A DNA stretch of 64,000 bases from Lactonifactor sp050944855 (GTDB lineage: Bacteria; Bacillota; Clostridia; Lachnospirales; Lachnospiraceae). A program made the translations under genes and the position numbers. Below are positions 8,139 through 17,800 of the stretch, piece after piece. The notes beneath the pieces are model-generated. The model searched no databases. It saw nothing but the letters and a program-made list of their open reading frames with translations, and was not told where the DNA came from. How positions within the stretch are numbered: the first letter of the stretch is position 1; each line of letters begins with the position of its first letter. Where the stretch lies: NCBI GenBank assembly GCA_050944855.1, contig JBMNRU010000001.1, positions 223,182 to 287,181 of the forward strand, read 5' to 3'.

Positions 8139-9827
8139 TTATTCTACATCTTTTTTCTCTAAATCGTCCTCGTCAAATACATCAGTAATGCTTGCGCCTG
8201 CCGGTACCATTGGAAATACCTTATCATCACAGTCGATCACACAATCGATCACTACCGTACGATTCATCTCCAATGCTTTCTTCAGCGCCGGCTCAAACTC
8301 TTCTTTTTGCGTTACCCGAATGCCTGCGGCGCCCATACCTTCTGCAATCTTCACAAAATCCACATCGTCCTCCAAAATGGTTTGGGAATAATGCTTATCA
8401 TAAAACAGGGTCTGCCACTGTCTTACCATGCCCAGTACATGGTTGTTCACTACAATCTGAACCAGCGGAAGCTTATTCCGTGCTGCTGTTGCGATTTCAT
8501 TCATATTCATACGGAAACATCCGTCACCGGAAATATTGATCACCCGCTTATCCGGACGGGCAAAACAGGCACCGATCGCTGCTCCAACGCCATAGCCCAT
8601 CGTGCCAAGACCGCCGGAGGTCAGAAGGGTTCTGGGGTCTTTGTATTTATAATACTGCGCCGCCCACATCTGATGCTGTCCTACATCGGTAACAATAATG
8701 GCATCCCCTTTCGTTACCTCATAAATCTTTTCGACAATATAAGGGCCGCTTAATCCCTCCGGATTGTATTTCAATGGATATTTCTCTTTCAATGCCATGA
8801 TTTCAGCAACCCACTCCGGATGTTCCTTTTCTTCCACCATCTTATTCAGTCTGCCCAGAACATATTTCACATCCCCGAGAATGCTGGCGTCTACTTTAAT
8901 ATTCTTATTAATTTCCGCCCCATCAATATCTATCTGCAGAATCTTTGCATTTTTTGCAAAGGTTTGGGTATTTCCGGTCACACGGTCACTGAAACGGGCT
9001 CCGATGGTGATCAGTAAATCACATCTGCTTACACCCAGATTTGCTGTTTTGGTTCCATGCATTCCCAGCATACCGGTGTATAATGGATCTTCTCCGGAAA
9101 AAGCACCTTTTCCCATAAGAGAATCCGTAACCGGTGCCTGAATCTTGTGAGCCAGTTCCCGTACTCTTTCTGCCGCACCTGCACTGATGGCACCTCCGCC
9201 GACAAAGATAAACGGTCTTTTAGCCGCCTGGATCATCTCTGCAGCGGTCTCCAGTTCTTCCTCTTTAAACAGCGGTGTGAAGTAAAATACTTCTTCCGGA
9301 TTCAAATATTCATACTCTGTAACATTAGCAGTTACGTCCTTCGGCACATCCACCAGCACAGGGCCGGGTCTGCCTGATCTTGCAATTTGAAATGCACGGC
9401 GAATGGTATCTGCAAGCTTTGTTACATCCTTTACAATAAAACTATGCTTTGTAATCGGCATAACTACACCGGCGATATCCACCTCCTGAAAACTATCCTT
9501 CCCCAGAAGCGGTACCCCTACATTTGCAGTGATGGCAACCATAGGGATGGAATCCATATATGCCGTAGCGATTCCGGTTACCAGATTAGTTGCTCCCGGT
9601 CCGGATGTTGCCATGCAGACACCTACTTTTCCGGTTGCTCTGGCATAGCCGTCTGCCGCGTGGGCCGCTCCCTGCTCATGAGAAGTCAGTACATGATGAA
9701 TATCATCCTTGTATTTATATAATGCATCATAAACATTCAAAATGGCACCGCCCGGATAACCAAATACCGTATCCACGCCCTGTTCTTTTAAACATTCAAT
9801 AATGATTTCTGCTCCTGTCAATTGCAT
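8139..9827 (-). CDS. ilvB: Acetolactate synthase large subunit
   Basis: Thiamine-diphosphate enzyme that condenses two pyruvates to acetolactate (valine and leucine) or pyruvate with 2-ketobutyrate (isoleucine). It has 562 residues, normal for the family. Visible are FGYPGGAILNVYDAL, SHEQGAAHAADGYARATG carrying the cofactor-activating Glu, and the ThDP/Mg motif from GDGCFRMNMNE to VVNN. The ATG at 9827 has AGGGGG ahead of it; an open frame extends 19 codons upstream into ilvD without a better start. Only 16 bp separate it from ilvD. No ilvN small regulatory subunit is present, so it would have to be elsewhere or absent. Confidence 0.95.
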   Translation of the reverse strand: MQLTGAEIIIECLKEQGVDTVFGYPGGAILNVYDALYKYKDDIHHVLTSHEQGAAHAADGYARATGKVGVCMATSGPGATNLVTGIATAYMDSIPMVAITANVGVPLLGKDSFQEVDIAGVVMPITKHSFIVKDVTKLADTIRRAFQIARSGRPGPVLVDVPKDVTANVTEYEYLNPEEVFYFTPLFKEEELETAAEMIQAAKRPFIFVGGGAISAGAAERVRELAHKIQAPVTDSLMGKGAFSGEDPLYTGMLGMHGTKTANLGVSRCDLLITIGARFSDRVTGNTQTFAKNAKILQIDIDGAEINKNIKVDASILGDVKYVLGRLNKMVEEKEHPEWVAEIMALKEKYPLKYNPEGLSGPYIVEKIYEVTKGDAIIVTDVGQHQMWAAQYYKYKDPRTLLTSGGLGTMGYGVGAAIGACFARPDKRVINISGDGCFRMNMNEIATAARNKLPLVQIVVNNHVLGMVRQWQTLFYDKHYSQTILEDDVDFVKIAEGMGAAGIRVTQKEEFEPALKKALEMNRTVVIDCVIDCDDKVFPMVPAGASITDVFDEDDLEKKDVE

Positions 9828-9843
9828 CTGTTTGTTTTCCCCC

Positions 9844-11514
9844 TTAGTGTTTTGGTATCTCAAGAATCGCGCCTCTGTTTCCACTGGTTACCATGGACGC
9901 ATAGCGGGAAAGATACCCGGTTGTTACTTTTGGTTCTCTCGGCTGCCATTTTTCTCTTCTGGCTGCCATCTCTTCATCAGATACATCCAATTCCAGCTTC
10001 ATTTCCGGAATATTGATCTTAATGATATCGCCTTCCTCTACCAGTGCGATAGGACCTCCTACTGCAGCCTCCGGTGATACATGTCCGATCGAAGCGCCGC
10101 GGGAGGCACCGCTGAAGCGTCCGTCTGTGATCAGTGCAACACTGGATCCCAGACCCATGCCGGCGATTGCCGAAGTCGGATTTAACATTTCTCTCATGCC
10201 CGGACCGCCTTTGGGTCCCTCATAACGGATAACCACTACATCACCCTCATGGATTTCTCCTGATTTGATTGCTGTAATGGCATCTTCTTCACAGTCAAAT
10301 ACTCTGGCCGGTCCTTCATGCACCATCATCTCTTCTACAACTGCAGAACGTTTTACCACGCCGCCGTCCGGAGCCAGATTTCCTTTTAATACTGCCAGAC
10401 CTCCTGTGGTGCTGTATGGATTATCTACAGGACGGATGACTTGCGGATTCAAATTCTGCGCACCGTCGATGATCTCGCCTACTGTTTTACCGCTGACTGT
10501 AATACAATCACGGTTCAATAATCCCAATTTATCAATTTCTTTCATAACGGCAGGAATTCCGCCGGCTTCATTCAAATCTTCCATATATGTGGGACCGGCT
10601 GGCGCCAGATGGCACAGGTTCGGTGTCTTTTCACTGATGCCGTTTGCAAAAGAAATATCAAAATCCATGCCGATCTCATGGGCAATGGCAGGAAGATGCA
10701 GCATACTGTTGGTGGAGCATCCCAGTGCCATATCCATAGTCAGTGCATTCATGATGGACTCTTTTGTCATAATATCTCTCGGACGGATGTTCTTTCTGTA
10801 CATCTCCATGACCTGCATGCCTGCTTTTTTAGCCAGACGAATCCTCTCGGAATAGACAGCCGGAATGGTTCCGTTTCCGGGAAGTCCCATACCCAGCACT
10901 TCCGTCAGACAGTTCATACTGTTGGCCGTATACATACCGGAACAGGAACCGCAGGTCGGACATGCCTTCATCTCATATTCTTTCACATCTTCTTCCGTCA
11001 TGGTGCCTGCACTATAAGAGCCAACGGCTTCAAACATACTGGAAAGACTGGTTTTGTGTCCATGTACATGACCGGCCATCATAGGACCGCCGCTCACAAA
11101 CACGGTAGGAACATTCACTCTGGCTGCTGCCATTAACAGTCCCGGAACATTTTTATCACAGTTCGGTACCATGACCAATGCATCAAACTGATGTGCAATT
11201 GCCATAGCTTCCGTGGAATCCGCGATCAGATCACGGGTCACCAGAGAGTATTTCATACCGATATGTCCCATAGCAATTCCATCGCATACGGCGATAGCCG
11301 GAAATACGATAGGGGTACCGCCTGCCATGGCAACACCCTGCTTCACTGCATTTACAATTTTATCCAGATTCATATGACCCGGTACAATTTCATTATAGGA
11401 ACTGACAATACCTACTAAAGGACGATCCATTTCTTCCGGTGTCAGTCCCAACGCATTAAATAAGGAACGGTGAGGAGCCTGCTGCATCCCCTTGGTTACT
11501 GCATCACTTTTCAT
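9844..11514 (-). CDS. ilvD: Dihydroxy-acid dehydratase
   Basis: Fe-S dehydratase of branched-chain amino-acid synthesis that converts 2,3-dihydroxy-3-methylvalerate or -isovalerate to the 2-keto acids. It is 556 residues, normal for the family. The cluster cysteines are visible in NCDKNVPGLLMAAARVN, in ACPTCGSCSGMYTANSMNC and at CDG near residue 67. The C-terminal TDGRFSGASRGASIGHVSPE is the family signature. The ATG at 11514 follows AGAGGTAAAGAAT. It sits between leuB (47 bp upstream) and ilvB (16 bp downstream) in one operon. Confidence 0.97.
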   Translation of the reverse strand: MKSDAVTKGMQQAPHRSLFNALGLTPEEMDRPLVGIVSSYNEIVPGHMNLDKIVNAVKQGVAMAGGTPIVFPAIAVCDGIAMGHIGMKYSLVTRDLIADSTEAMAIAHQFDALVMVPNCDKNVPGLLMAAARVNVPTVFVSGGPMMAGHVHGHKTSLSSMFEAVGSYSAGTMTEEDVKEYEMKACPTCGSCSGMYTANSMNCLTEVLGMGLPGNGTIPAVYSERIRLAKKAGMQVMEMYRKNIRPRDIMTKESIMNALTMDMALGCSTNSMLHLPAIAHEIGMDFDISFANGISEKTPNLCHLAPAGPTYMEDLNEAGGIPAVMKEIDKLGLLNRDCITVSGKTVGEIIDGAQNLNPQVIRPVDNPYSTTGGLAVLKGNLAPDGGVVKRSAVVEEMMVHEGPARVFDCEEDAITAIKSGEIHEGDVVVIRYEGPKGGPGMREMLNPTSAIAGMGLGSSVALITDGRFSGASRGASIGHVSPEAAVGGPIALVEEGDIIKINIPEMKLELDVSDEEMAARREKWQPREPKVTTGYLSRYASMVTSGNRGAILEIPKH

Positions 11515-11561
11515 ATTCTTTACCTCTTTTATCTTACTCTACGATTCTGTTCTTGCTGCTG

Positions 11562-12647
11562 CTATGCGATTGCCTCTGCGATCAGATCACCCATAGCAGT
11601 ACATCCAACCTGCTTCATACCCTCTGCCATAATATCTCCGGTACGGTAACCTGCCTTTAATACTTTCTGTACCGCTGCCTCTACTGCGTCAGCTTCCCGG
11701 TCCAGATCCAGAGAATAACGAAGCATCATGGCTGCTGAAAGAATGGTGGCAACCGGATTGGCAATATCCTTGCCTGCAATATCGGGAGCAGAACCATGGC
11801 TTGGCTCATACAGGCCGAACTTTGTATCATTCAGGCTTGCGGAAGAGAGCATTCCGATGGAACCTGTGATCATGCTTGCTTCATCGGATAAAATATCGCC
11901 AAACATATTTTCGGTAAGAATGACATCAAACTGTCCCGGGTTATGTACCAGCTGCATTGCACAATTGTCAACCAGCATATGTTCCAGCGTTACATCCGGA
12001 TACTCTGCTGCCACTTCTTCTACTACTTTTCTCCACAGACGGGAAGAATCCAGCACATTGGCTTTATCTACACTGGTCACTTTCTTTCTTCTCTTTCTGG
12101 CAACATCAAAAGCGCGGACAGCAATACGGCGGATCTCATGCTCGTCATAGGTTAACGTATCTGTGGCTTTTCTCACACCGTTTTCTTCTACAGTTTTCCG
12201 CTCGCCAAAATACAAACCGCCTGTCAGCTCGCGCATGATCAGCAGATCAAATCCATCGCCGATCACTTCTTCTTTCAGAGGACAGGCACCTCTCAATTCA
12301 TTATACAAATAAGCGGGCCGCAGATTCGCAAACAAATTCAATGCCTTGCGGATTCCCAGCAATCCTGCTTCCGGGCGTTTGGACGGCTCCAGCTGATACC
12401 ACGGAGACGTCTTCGCATCCCCGCCGATGGATCCCATGAGAACGGCATCACAGGATTTTGCTTTTTCAATCGTTTCGTCTGTCAGCGGCACCCCGTGTAC
12501 ATCAATGGAAGCTCCGCCTAAGAGAAGCTCTTCATAGGAGAAAGAATGTCCATATACTTCACATACTTTGTCTAATACTTTTCTTGCCTCTTTCACGATC
12601 TCAGGACCGATACCGTCACCTGAGATCAATGCAATCTTGTAATCCAT
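11562..12647 (-). CDS. leuB: 3-isopropylmalate dehydrogenase
   Basis: Oxidative decarboxylase of leucine synthesis: 3-isopropylmalate plus NAD+ gives 2-ketoisocaproate. It is 361 residues. Family motifs are GDGIGPEIVKEARKVL at the N-terminus, REL and GGLYFGER, the metal-binding LTENMFGDILSDEASM, GSIGMLSSASL and EPSHGSAPDIAGK. The ATG follows AGGGAGATTATT. It is the first gene of leuB-ilvD-ilvB; leuA, leuC and leuD are not in the window. Confidence 0.97.
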   Translation of the reverse strand: MDYKIALISGDGIGPEIVKEARKVLDKVCEVYGHSFSYEELLLGGASIDVHGVPLTDETIEKAKSCDAVLMGSIGGDAKTSPWYQLEPSKRPEAGLLGIRKALNLFANLRPAYLYNELRGACPLKEEVIGDGFDLLIMRELTGGLYFGERKTVEENGVRKATDTLTYDEHEIRRIAVRAFDVARKRRKKVTSVDKANVLDSSRLWRKVVEEVAAEYPDVTLEHMLVDNCAMQLVHNPGQFDVILTENMFGDILSDEASMITGSIGMLSSASLNDTKFGLYEPSHGSAPDIAGKDIANPVATILSAAMMLRYSLDLDREADAVEAAVQKVLKAGYRTGDIMAEGMKQVGCTAMGDLIAEAIA

Positions 12648-12714
12648 AATAATCTCCCTTTCTATTTAATTCAGACGCAGGATATCCTTTGCCCGAGAAA
12701 TGACTTTGACTAAT

Positions 12715-12743
12715 ATAATAATCCATTTCTATTTACATTTCAA
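12715..12743 (-). promoter_or_regulatory. Sigma-A promoter of leuB-ilvD-ilvB
   Basis: On the minus strand TTGAAA (12738-12743), 17 bp, then TATTAT (12715-12720). The leader to the leuB ATG is about 60 nt. It contains no T-box GGGTGG-type sequence and no leader peptide rich in branched-chain codons, so control is probably by a repressor rather than by attenuation. Confidence 0.75.
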
Positions 12744-12848
12744 GGCATTTTAGCAGGAAGAACAGGGTTTCCCGGCGAATTTATCCCCGTTTTTTCCCCT
12801 TTGATTATCTGCGGGAATGGCTATCATTTCCCCGGGTTATATTAACCA

Positions 12849-12882
12849 CGATTCCACCATGCGGCATGCTAGTATGGCGGAA
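12849..12882. other. Hairpin in the leuB-yajC intergenic region
   Basis: ATTCCACCAT and ATGGCGGAAT form an imperfect ten-base inverted repeat with a 13-base loop. It lies between the leuB promoter and the yajC terminator. The rest of the 305-bp gap (12648-12952) holds only the leuB leader and promoter and the yajC terminator; I see nothing else in it. Confidence 0.4.
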
Positions 12883-12894
12883 TTGTGATTACAA

Positions 12895-12937
12895 ATAAAA
12901 AAGGATAGACGTACCGAAATGGTATCTCTATCCTTTT
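12895..12937 (-). terminator. Intrinsic terminator of yajC
   Basis: On the minus strand AAAAGGATA and TATCCTTTT enclose a secondary GATACC/GGTAC stem with a TTTC loop, followed by a T-rich tail. It is 16 bp after the yajC stop. Confidence 0.85.
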
Positions 12938-12952
12938 CAATCTTTACGCTTT

Positions 12953-13270
12953 TTATTCCGCAATTCCTGCAGATGCTTTTTCTACGTCAGCGATAGCTGC
13001 TTTTCTCATCGGAATACGGCAGTTTTTGTTGTTTCCGAATTCTACGATTACATCTTCCTCTGTAATATCCAGGACAACTCCGTAAAAACCGCTGGTTGTA
13101 ACAACACTGTCCCCAATCTCCATAGAGTTTAACATAGCTTTGATTCTCTGCTGTTCTTTTTTCTGAGGTCTCATAAGCATAAAATAAATCAACACCACAA
13201 AAATAACAAGCGGCAGTAACATGCCTACCCAATCGGTAGCGGTAGCATTTGTAGCTGTAGCCAATAACAT
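12953..13270 (-). CDS. yajC: Preprotein translocase accessory subunit YajC
   Basis: A 105-residue single-span membrane protein associated with SecDF and SecYEG. The membrane helix is at about residues 16-33 (GMLLPLVIFVVLIYFMLM), followed at once by the family hallmark RPQKKEQQR and a cytoplasmic domain with SMEIGDSVVTTSGFYGVV. The ATG follows AGGAGGAATTGTAA. It lies downstream of tgt, the usual bacterial tgt-yajC order, but has its own promoter and terminator. Confidence 0.95.
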   Translation of the reverse strand: MLLATATNATATDWVGMLLPLVIFVVLIYFMLMRPQKKEQQRIKAMLNSMEIGDSVVTTSGFYGVVLDITEEDVIVEFGNNKNCRIPMRKAAIADVEKASAGIAE

Positions 13271-13346
13271 TTACAATTCCTCCTAACTTTCTCTCCGATC
13301 CTATCTTCAAATTAAATAAGATCATTTTGTCTAAGACATTAGAACT

Positions 13347-13375
13347 ATAATACACAAAAAAAAGATAATGGGCAA
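13347..13375 (-). promoter_or_regulatory. Sigma-A promoter of yajC
   Basis: On the minus strand TTGCCC (13370-13375), 17 bp, then TATTAT (13347-13352), about 75 bp before the yajC ATG. Confidence 0.65.
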
Positions 13376-13438
13376 GGGCTTTCTGAAAATTTATCACAAT
13401 TTTCGTAACAATGCAGCATACGGTAAACCACAGAAAAG

Positions 13439-14578
13439 TTACGCATTATTCTTTTCCTGCTCCATACCGGCAATCTTCTTCTCTTTATATTCTTTGTAGC
13501 AGCCCTTTTCGATTGCCTCCCGGATCTCCGTCATCATCGTATTATAGAAATAAAGGTTATGCAGCACGCAAAGACGCATCCCCAGCATTTCCTTTGCCTT
13601 CAGCAAATGGCGGATATACGCCCTGCTGTAGCGCCGGCAGGCCGGGCACTGGCATCCCTCTTCGATGGGGCGGGAATCCAGCTCATATTTTGCATTAAAC
13701 AGATTTAATTTTCCCTGATTCGTATAAACATGTCCATGACGGCCGTTTCTGCTGGGATATACACAATCAAAGAAATCTACGCCCCGGTCTACCGCCTCCA
13801 GAATATTGGCAGGGGTTCCCACTCCCATAAGATAGGTAGGTTTATTGCGGGGCAGATGCGGTACCGTCACATCCAGGATATGATACATCTCTTCATGGGA
13901 CTCTCCCACCGCCAGACCGCCGACTGCGTAGCCGTCCAGATCCATCTGGGCTATCGTATCGGCATGGGCAATACGAATATCATCATAAATGGCTCCCTGA
14001 TTAATACCAAATAACAGCTGGTGCGGATTAATGGTATCCTCCAGCTGGTTCAGGCGATGCATTTCTGCTTTGCAACGGCCCAGCCAGCGCGTGGTACGAT
14101 CCACGGAATTCTGTACATATTCCCTGTCCGCCACACTGGAAGGACACTCATCAAATGCCATCGCGATCGTAGAAGCCAGATTCGACTGAATCTGCATGCT
14201 CTCTTCCGGGCCCATAAAGATTTTTCTTCCGTCCACATGGGAATGGAAATAAACCCCTTCCTCTTTGATCTTCCGAAGGCCGGCCAGAGAAAACACCTGA
14301 AATCCGCCGGAATCAGTCAGGATCGGCCGATCCCAGTTCATAAACTTATGGAGGCCGCCCAGCTGCTTCACAATCTTATCTCCCGGCCGTACATGCAGGT
14401 GATAGGTATTGGATAATTCCACCTGTGTTCCGATTTCATATAGATCATCGGCAGCTACCGCACCTTTGATCGCTGCCGCAGTTCCCACATTCATAAAAAC
14501 CGGTGTCTGTATCTCGCCGTGCACGGTTTCTAACACTGCACGTTTTGCTTTTCCGTCTTCTTTTAAGATTTTATACAT
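13439..14578 (-). CDS. tgt: tRNA-guanine transglycosylase (queuine/preQ1 tRNA-ribosyltransferase)
   Basis: Exchanges guanine-34 for preQ1 in tRNAs with GUN anticodons, the key step of queuosine modification. It is 379 residues with a TIM-barrel fold. Visible are TDSGGFQVFSLAGLRKI, the catalytic Asp region MAFDECP, GGLAVGESHEEM, and the C-terminal zinc site CQCPACRRY with His at VLHNLYFYN. No preQ1 synthesis genes (queCDEF) are nearby and no preQ1 riboswitch was seen upstream. It is followed by yajC. Confidence 0.96.
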   Translation of the reverse strand: MYKILKEDGKAKRAVLETVHGEIQTPVFMNVGTAAAIKGAVAADDLYEIGTQVELSNTYHLHVRPGDKIVKQLGGLHKFMNWDRPILTDSGGFQVFSLAGLRKIKEEGVYFHSHVDGRKIFMGPEESMQIQSNLASTIAMAFDECPSSVADREYVQNSVDRTTRWLGRCKAEMHRLNQLEDTINPHQLLFGINQGAIYDDIRIAHADTIAQMDLDGYAVGGLAVGESHEEMYHILDVTVPHLPRNKPTYLMGVGTPANILEAVDRGVDFFDCVYPSRNGRHGHVYTNQGKLNLFNAKYELDSRPIEEGCQCPACRRYSRAYIRHLLKAKEMLGMRLCVLHNLYFYNTMMTEIREAIEKGCYKEYKEKKIAGMEQEKNNA

Positions 14579-14700
14579 AAATCAACTTCCTTTTTATTCG
14601 TGTCTTTTTCTTAGCCATCCTAACATGATTTTGCTGCTTTTTCAACCAGGTTTCTGCGATCCGCTTAAACATTTTTGGCATTTTTTTAACAATATCTTTA

Positions 14701-14729
14701 TTGTCTTTTATCCGGTCTGGTTTTATAAT
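14701..14729 (+). promoter_or_regulatory. Promoter of the giant activase gene, with tandem ACAAT at the start site
   Basis: TTGTCT (14701-14706), 17 bp, TATAAT (14724-14729). The -10 is followed directly by ACAAT three times in tandem, which produces further TACAAT hexamers at 5-bp steps, so the initial transcribed region is itself -10-like. The gene starts about 115 bp downstream with AAGGAG before the ATG. Confidence 0.7.
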
Positions 14730-14843
14730 ACAATACAATACAATAGGAAATTCTATAACCACTAAGGATGATCGGTGCAGTACTTTCTTCTCAGATCAGA
14801 ACATATAATAGCACCGTCCAAAGAGCAATAAGGAGAAATATAC

Positions 14844-17800
14844 ATGAAATATACCTTGGGTATTGATATCGGTTCTACTACCGTAAAAATCGCCATTCTG
14901 GATGAGTCCGGCAAGCTTCTGTTTGCAGACTATCAAAGACATTATGCTAACATCCAGGATACCCTTGCCGACTTGCTTGACAAAGGATATAAAGAATTGG
15001 GAGATATCAGCGCGGCCCCTGTCATTACAGGATCCGGCGGACTGACTCTGGCAAATCATCTGCAGGTACCTTTTGTACAGGAAGTCATCGCTGTATCCAC
15101 CGCTCTCCAGCATTATGCGCCGCAAACAGACGTGGCCATCGAACTGGGAGGGGAAGACGCCAAAATCATATATTTTGAAGGCGGCAATATTGAACAGCGT
15201 ATGAACGGCATCTGCGCCGGAGGTACCGGTTCTTTTATTGACCAGATGGCTGCACTGCTTCAGACAGATGCCTATGGATTAAATACATATGCAAAAGAAT
15301 ATACTTCTCTCTATCCCATCGCCGCACGCTGCGGAGTCTTTGCAAAATCAGATATACAGCCGCTGATCAACGAAGGCGCTACGAAAGAAAACCTTTCTGC
15401 CTCTATTTTCCAGGCAGTGGTAAACCAGACCATCAGCGGACTGGCCTGCGGAAAGCCCATTCGGGGACACGTTGCTTTCCTGGGAGGACCGCTGCATTTC
15501 TTATCTGAATTAAAAGCTGCTTTTATCCGTACATTAAAACTGGATGAGGAACACACCATTGTTCCGGAACATTCCCATTTATTTGCAGCCATCGGTTCTG
15601 CTATGAATGTAAAAGAAGGCGCCGAGGAAGTATCGATCCTGGCCATGCGTGATCGTCTGGCACATTCCATCAAAATGGATTTTGAAGTTGCCCGTATGGA
15701 ACCCTTATTTGCTTCGGAAGAAGAATATAGGGATTTTCATGAGCGGCAGGATCGTTATCAGGTAGGCACGGCACCTTTGGCCGACTACAAAGGCCCCTGT
15801 TATCTGGGCATTGATGCCGGTTCCACTACCACAAAGGCTGCCCTGGTAGGCGAAGACGGTTCTTTGCTTTATTCTTTTTACAGCAGCAACAACGGAAATC
15901 CACTGGCCACCTCTGTCCGGGCAATTCAGGAAATCTATTCTCTGCTGCCCGATGAGGCACATATTGTCTACTCCTGCTCCACCGGATACGGAGAAGCTCT
16001 GATCAAGGCCGCTCTTATGCTGGATGAAGGGGAAGTAGAAACCATATCCCACTATTATGCCGCCGCATTCTTTGATCCGGAAGTAGACTGTATCCTGGAT
16101 ATCGGCGGACAGGATATGAAATGTATCAAGATCGTGGATCAGACCGTTGACAGCGTACAGTTAAATGAGGCCTGTTCCTCCGGATGCGGTTCTTTTATCG
16201 AAACCTTCGCCAATTCTTTGAATTACAGTGTGCAGGATTTTGCAAAAGAAGCGCTGTTTGCACAGCATCCCATTGATCTGGGTACCCGCTGTACAGTATT
16301 TATGAATTCTAAGGTAAAGCAGGCGCAGAAAGAAGGCGCTTCTGTAGCGGACATTTCTGCCGGTCTTGCCTATTCGGTTATAAAAAATGCATTATATAAA
16401 GTAATCAAGGTTTCCGACGCCACAGAATTGGGAAAACATATTGTTGTACAGGGCGGTACGTTCTACAACGACGCTGTTCTGCGAAGCTTTGAAAAGATTG
16501 CAGACTGTCAGGCGATCCGTCCGAATATCGCCGGCATCATGGGTGCTTTCGGTGCGGCCCTGATCGCCAAAGAACGCTACCAGCCGGAAAAGACAACTTC
16601 TATGCTGTCCATTGATGAGATCAATCATCTGCAGTACACCACAGCCATGGCCAACTGTAACGGATGTACCAATCACTGCCGCCTTACGATCAATAAATTT
16701 GGCGGCGGACGTCAGTTCGTCTCAGGAAACCGCTGTGAGCGAGGCATCGGAAAAGAAAAAAATAAAGAACACATTCCCAATCTGTATGAATATAAATACG
16801 ACTTGCTGTTTTCAAGGGAATCTTTAAGCCCAGAAGAAGCCATCCGCGGTGAAGTAGGTATTCCAAGAGTCTTAAACTTCTATGAAAATTATCCGTTCTG
16901 GCATACCTTCTTTACGGAATTAAAATACCGGGTGGTATTATCACCGGGTTCCAGCAGGAAGATTTATGAAATGGGAATTGAATCCATCCCCAGCGAATCT
17001 GAATGTTACCCGGCCAAAATGGCCCACGGACATATTTCCTGGCTGATCAAGCAGGGAGTGAAGTTTATTTTCTATCCTTGTATTCCCTATGAAAGAAAAG
17101 AGTTTGACGATTCTGTCAATCACTACAACTGCCCTATCGTAACTTCTTACGCCGAAAACATAAAAAACAACGTAGAAGAACTGAAAACAGAGCAGATTGT
17201 ATTCAAAAATCCTTTTATGGCCTTTACCAGCGAAGAAATCCTCACTGCCCGTCTGGTGGAAGAATTCCCGGACATCCCAAAGACAGAGGTGCTCTCTGCT
17301 GCACACAAGGCCTGGAAGGAACAGGAACACGCCAGAGAAGCCATCCGCCGCAAAGGGGAAGAAACCATTCAATATATGAAGGAAACCGGACGCCGGGGCA
17401 TTGTCCTGGCAGGACGCCCCTATCATATTGACCCGGAAATTCATCACGGTATTCCGGATATGATCAATTCCTACGGGCTGGCAGTTCTGACAGAGGATTC
17501 CATCTCTCATCTGGCTCCTCTGGAACGGCCTCTGCGTGTCAACGATCAATGGATGTACCATACACGGCTGTACGCAGCTGCCAACTATGTAAAAACACAG
17601 GATAATCTGGATCTGGTACAGCTGAATTCTTTCGGCTGCGGTCTGGACGCCGTTACCACCGATGAAGTATACGAAATTCTTTCCGGCAGTGGTAAGATTT
17701 ATACCTGTTTAAAGATTGACGAAGTAAATAATCTGGGAGCGGCCCGTATCCGTATCCGTTCTCTTCTGGCGGCCATCCGCGTAAAAGAAAAGCAGAATCT

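Noticed and set aside
12648..12714. T-box or leader peptide ahead of leuB
   Set aside because: No T-box core and no run of Leu/Ile/Val codons with a ribosome site in the 60-nt leader.
14571..14762. 63-codon Lys-rich frame on the minus strand before tgt
   Set aside because: No ribosome site, and it spans the activase promoter and the tgt leader; low complexity.
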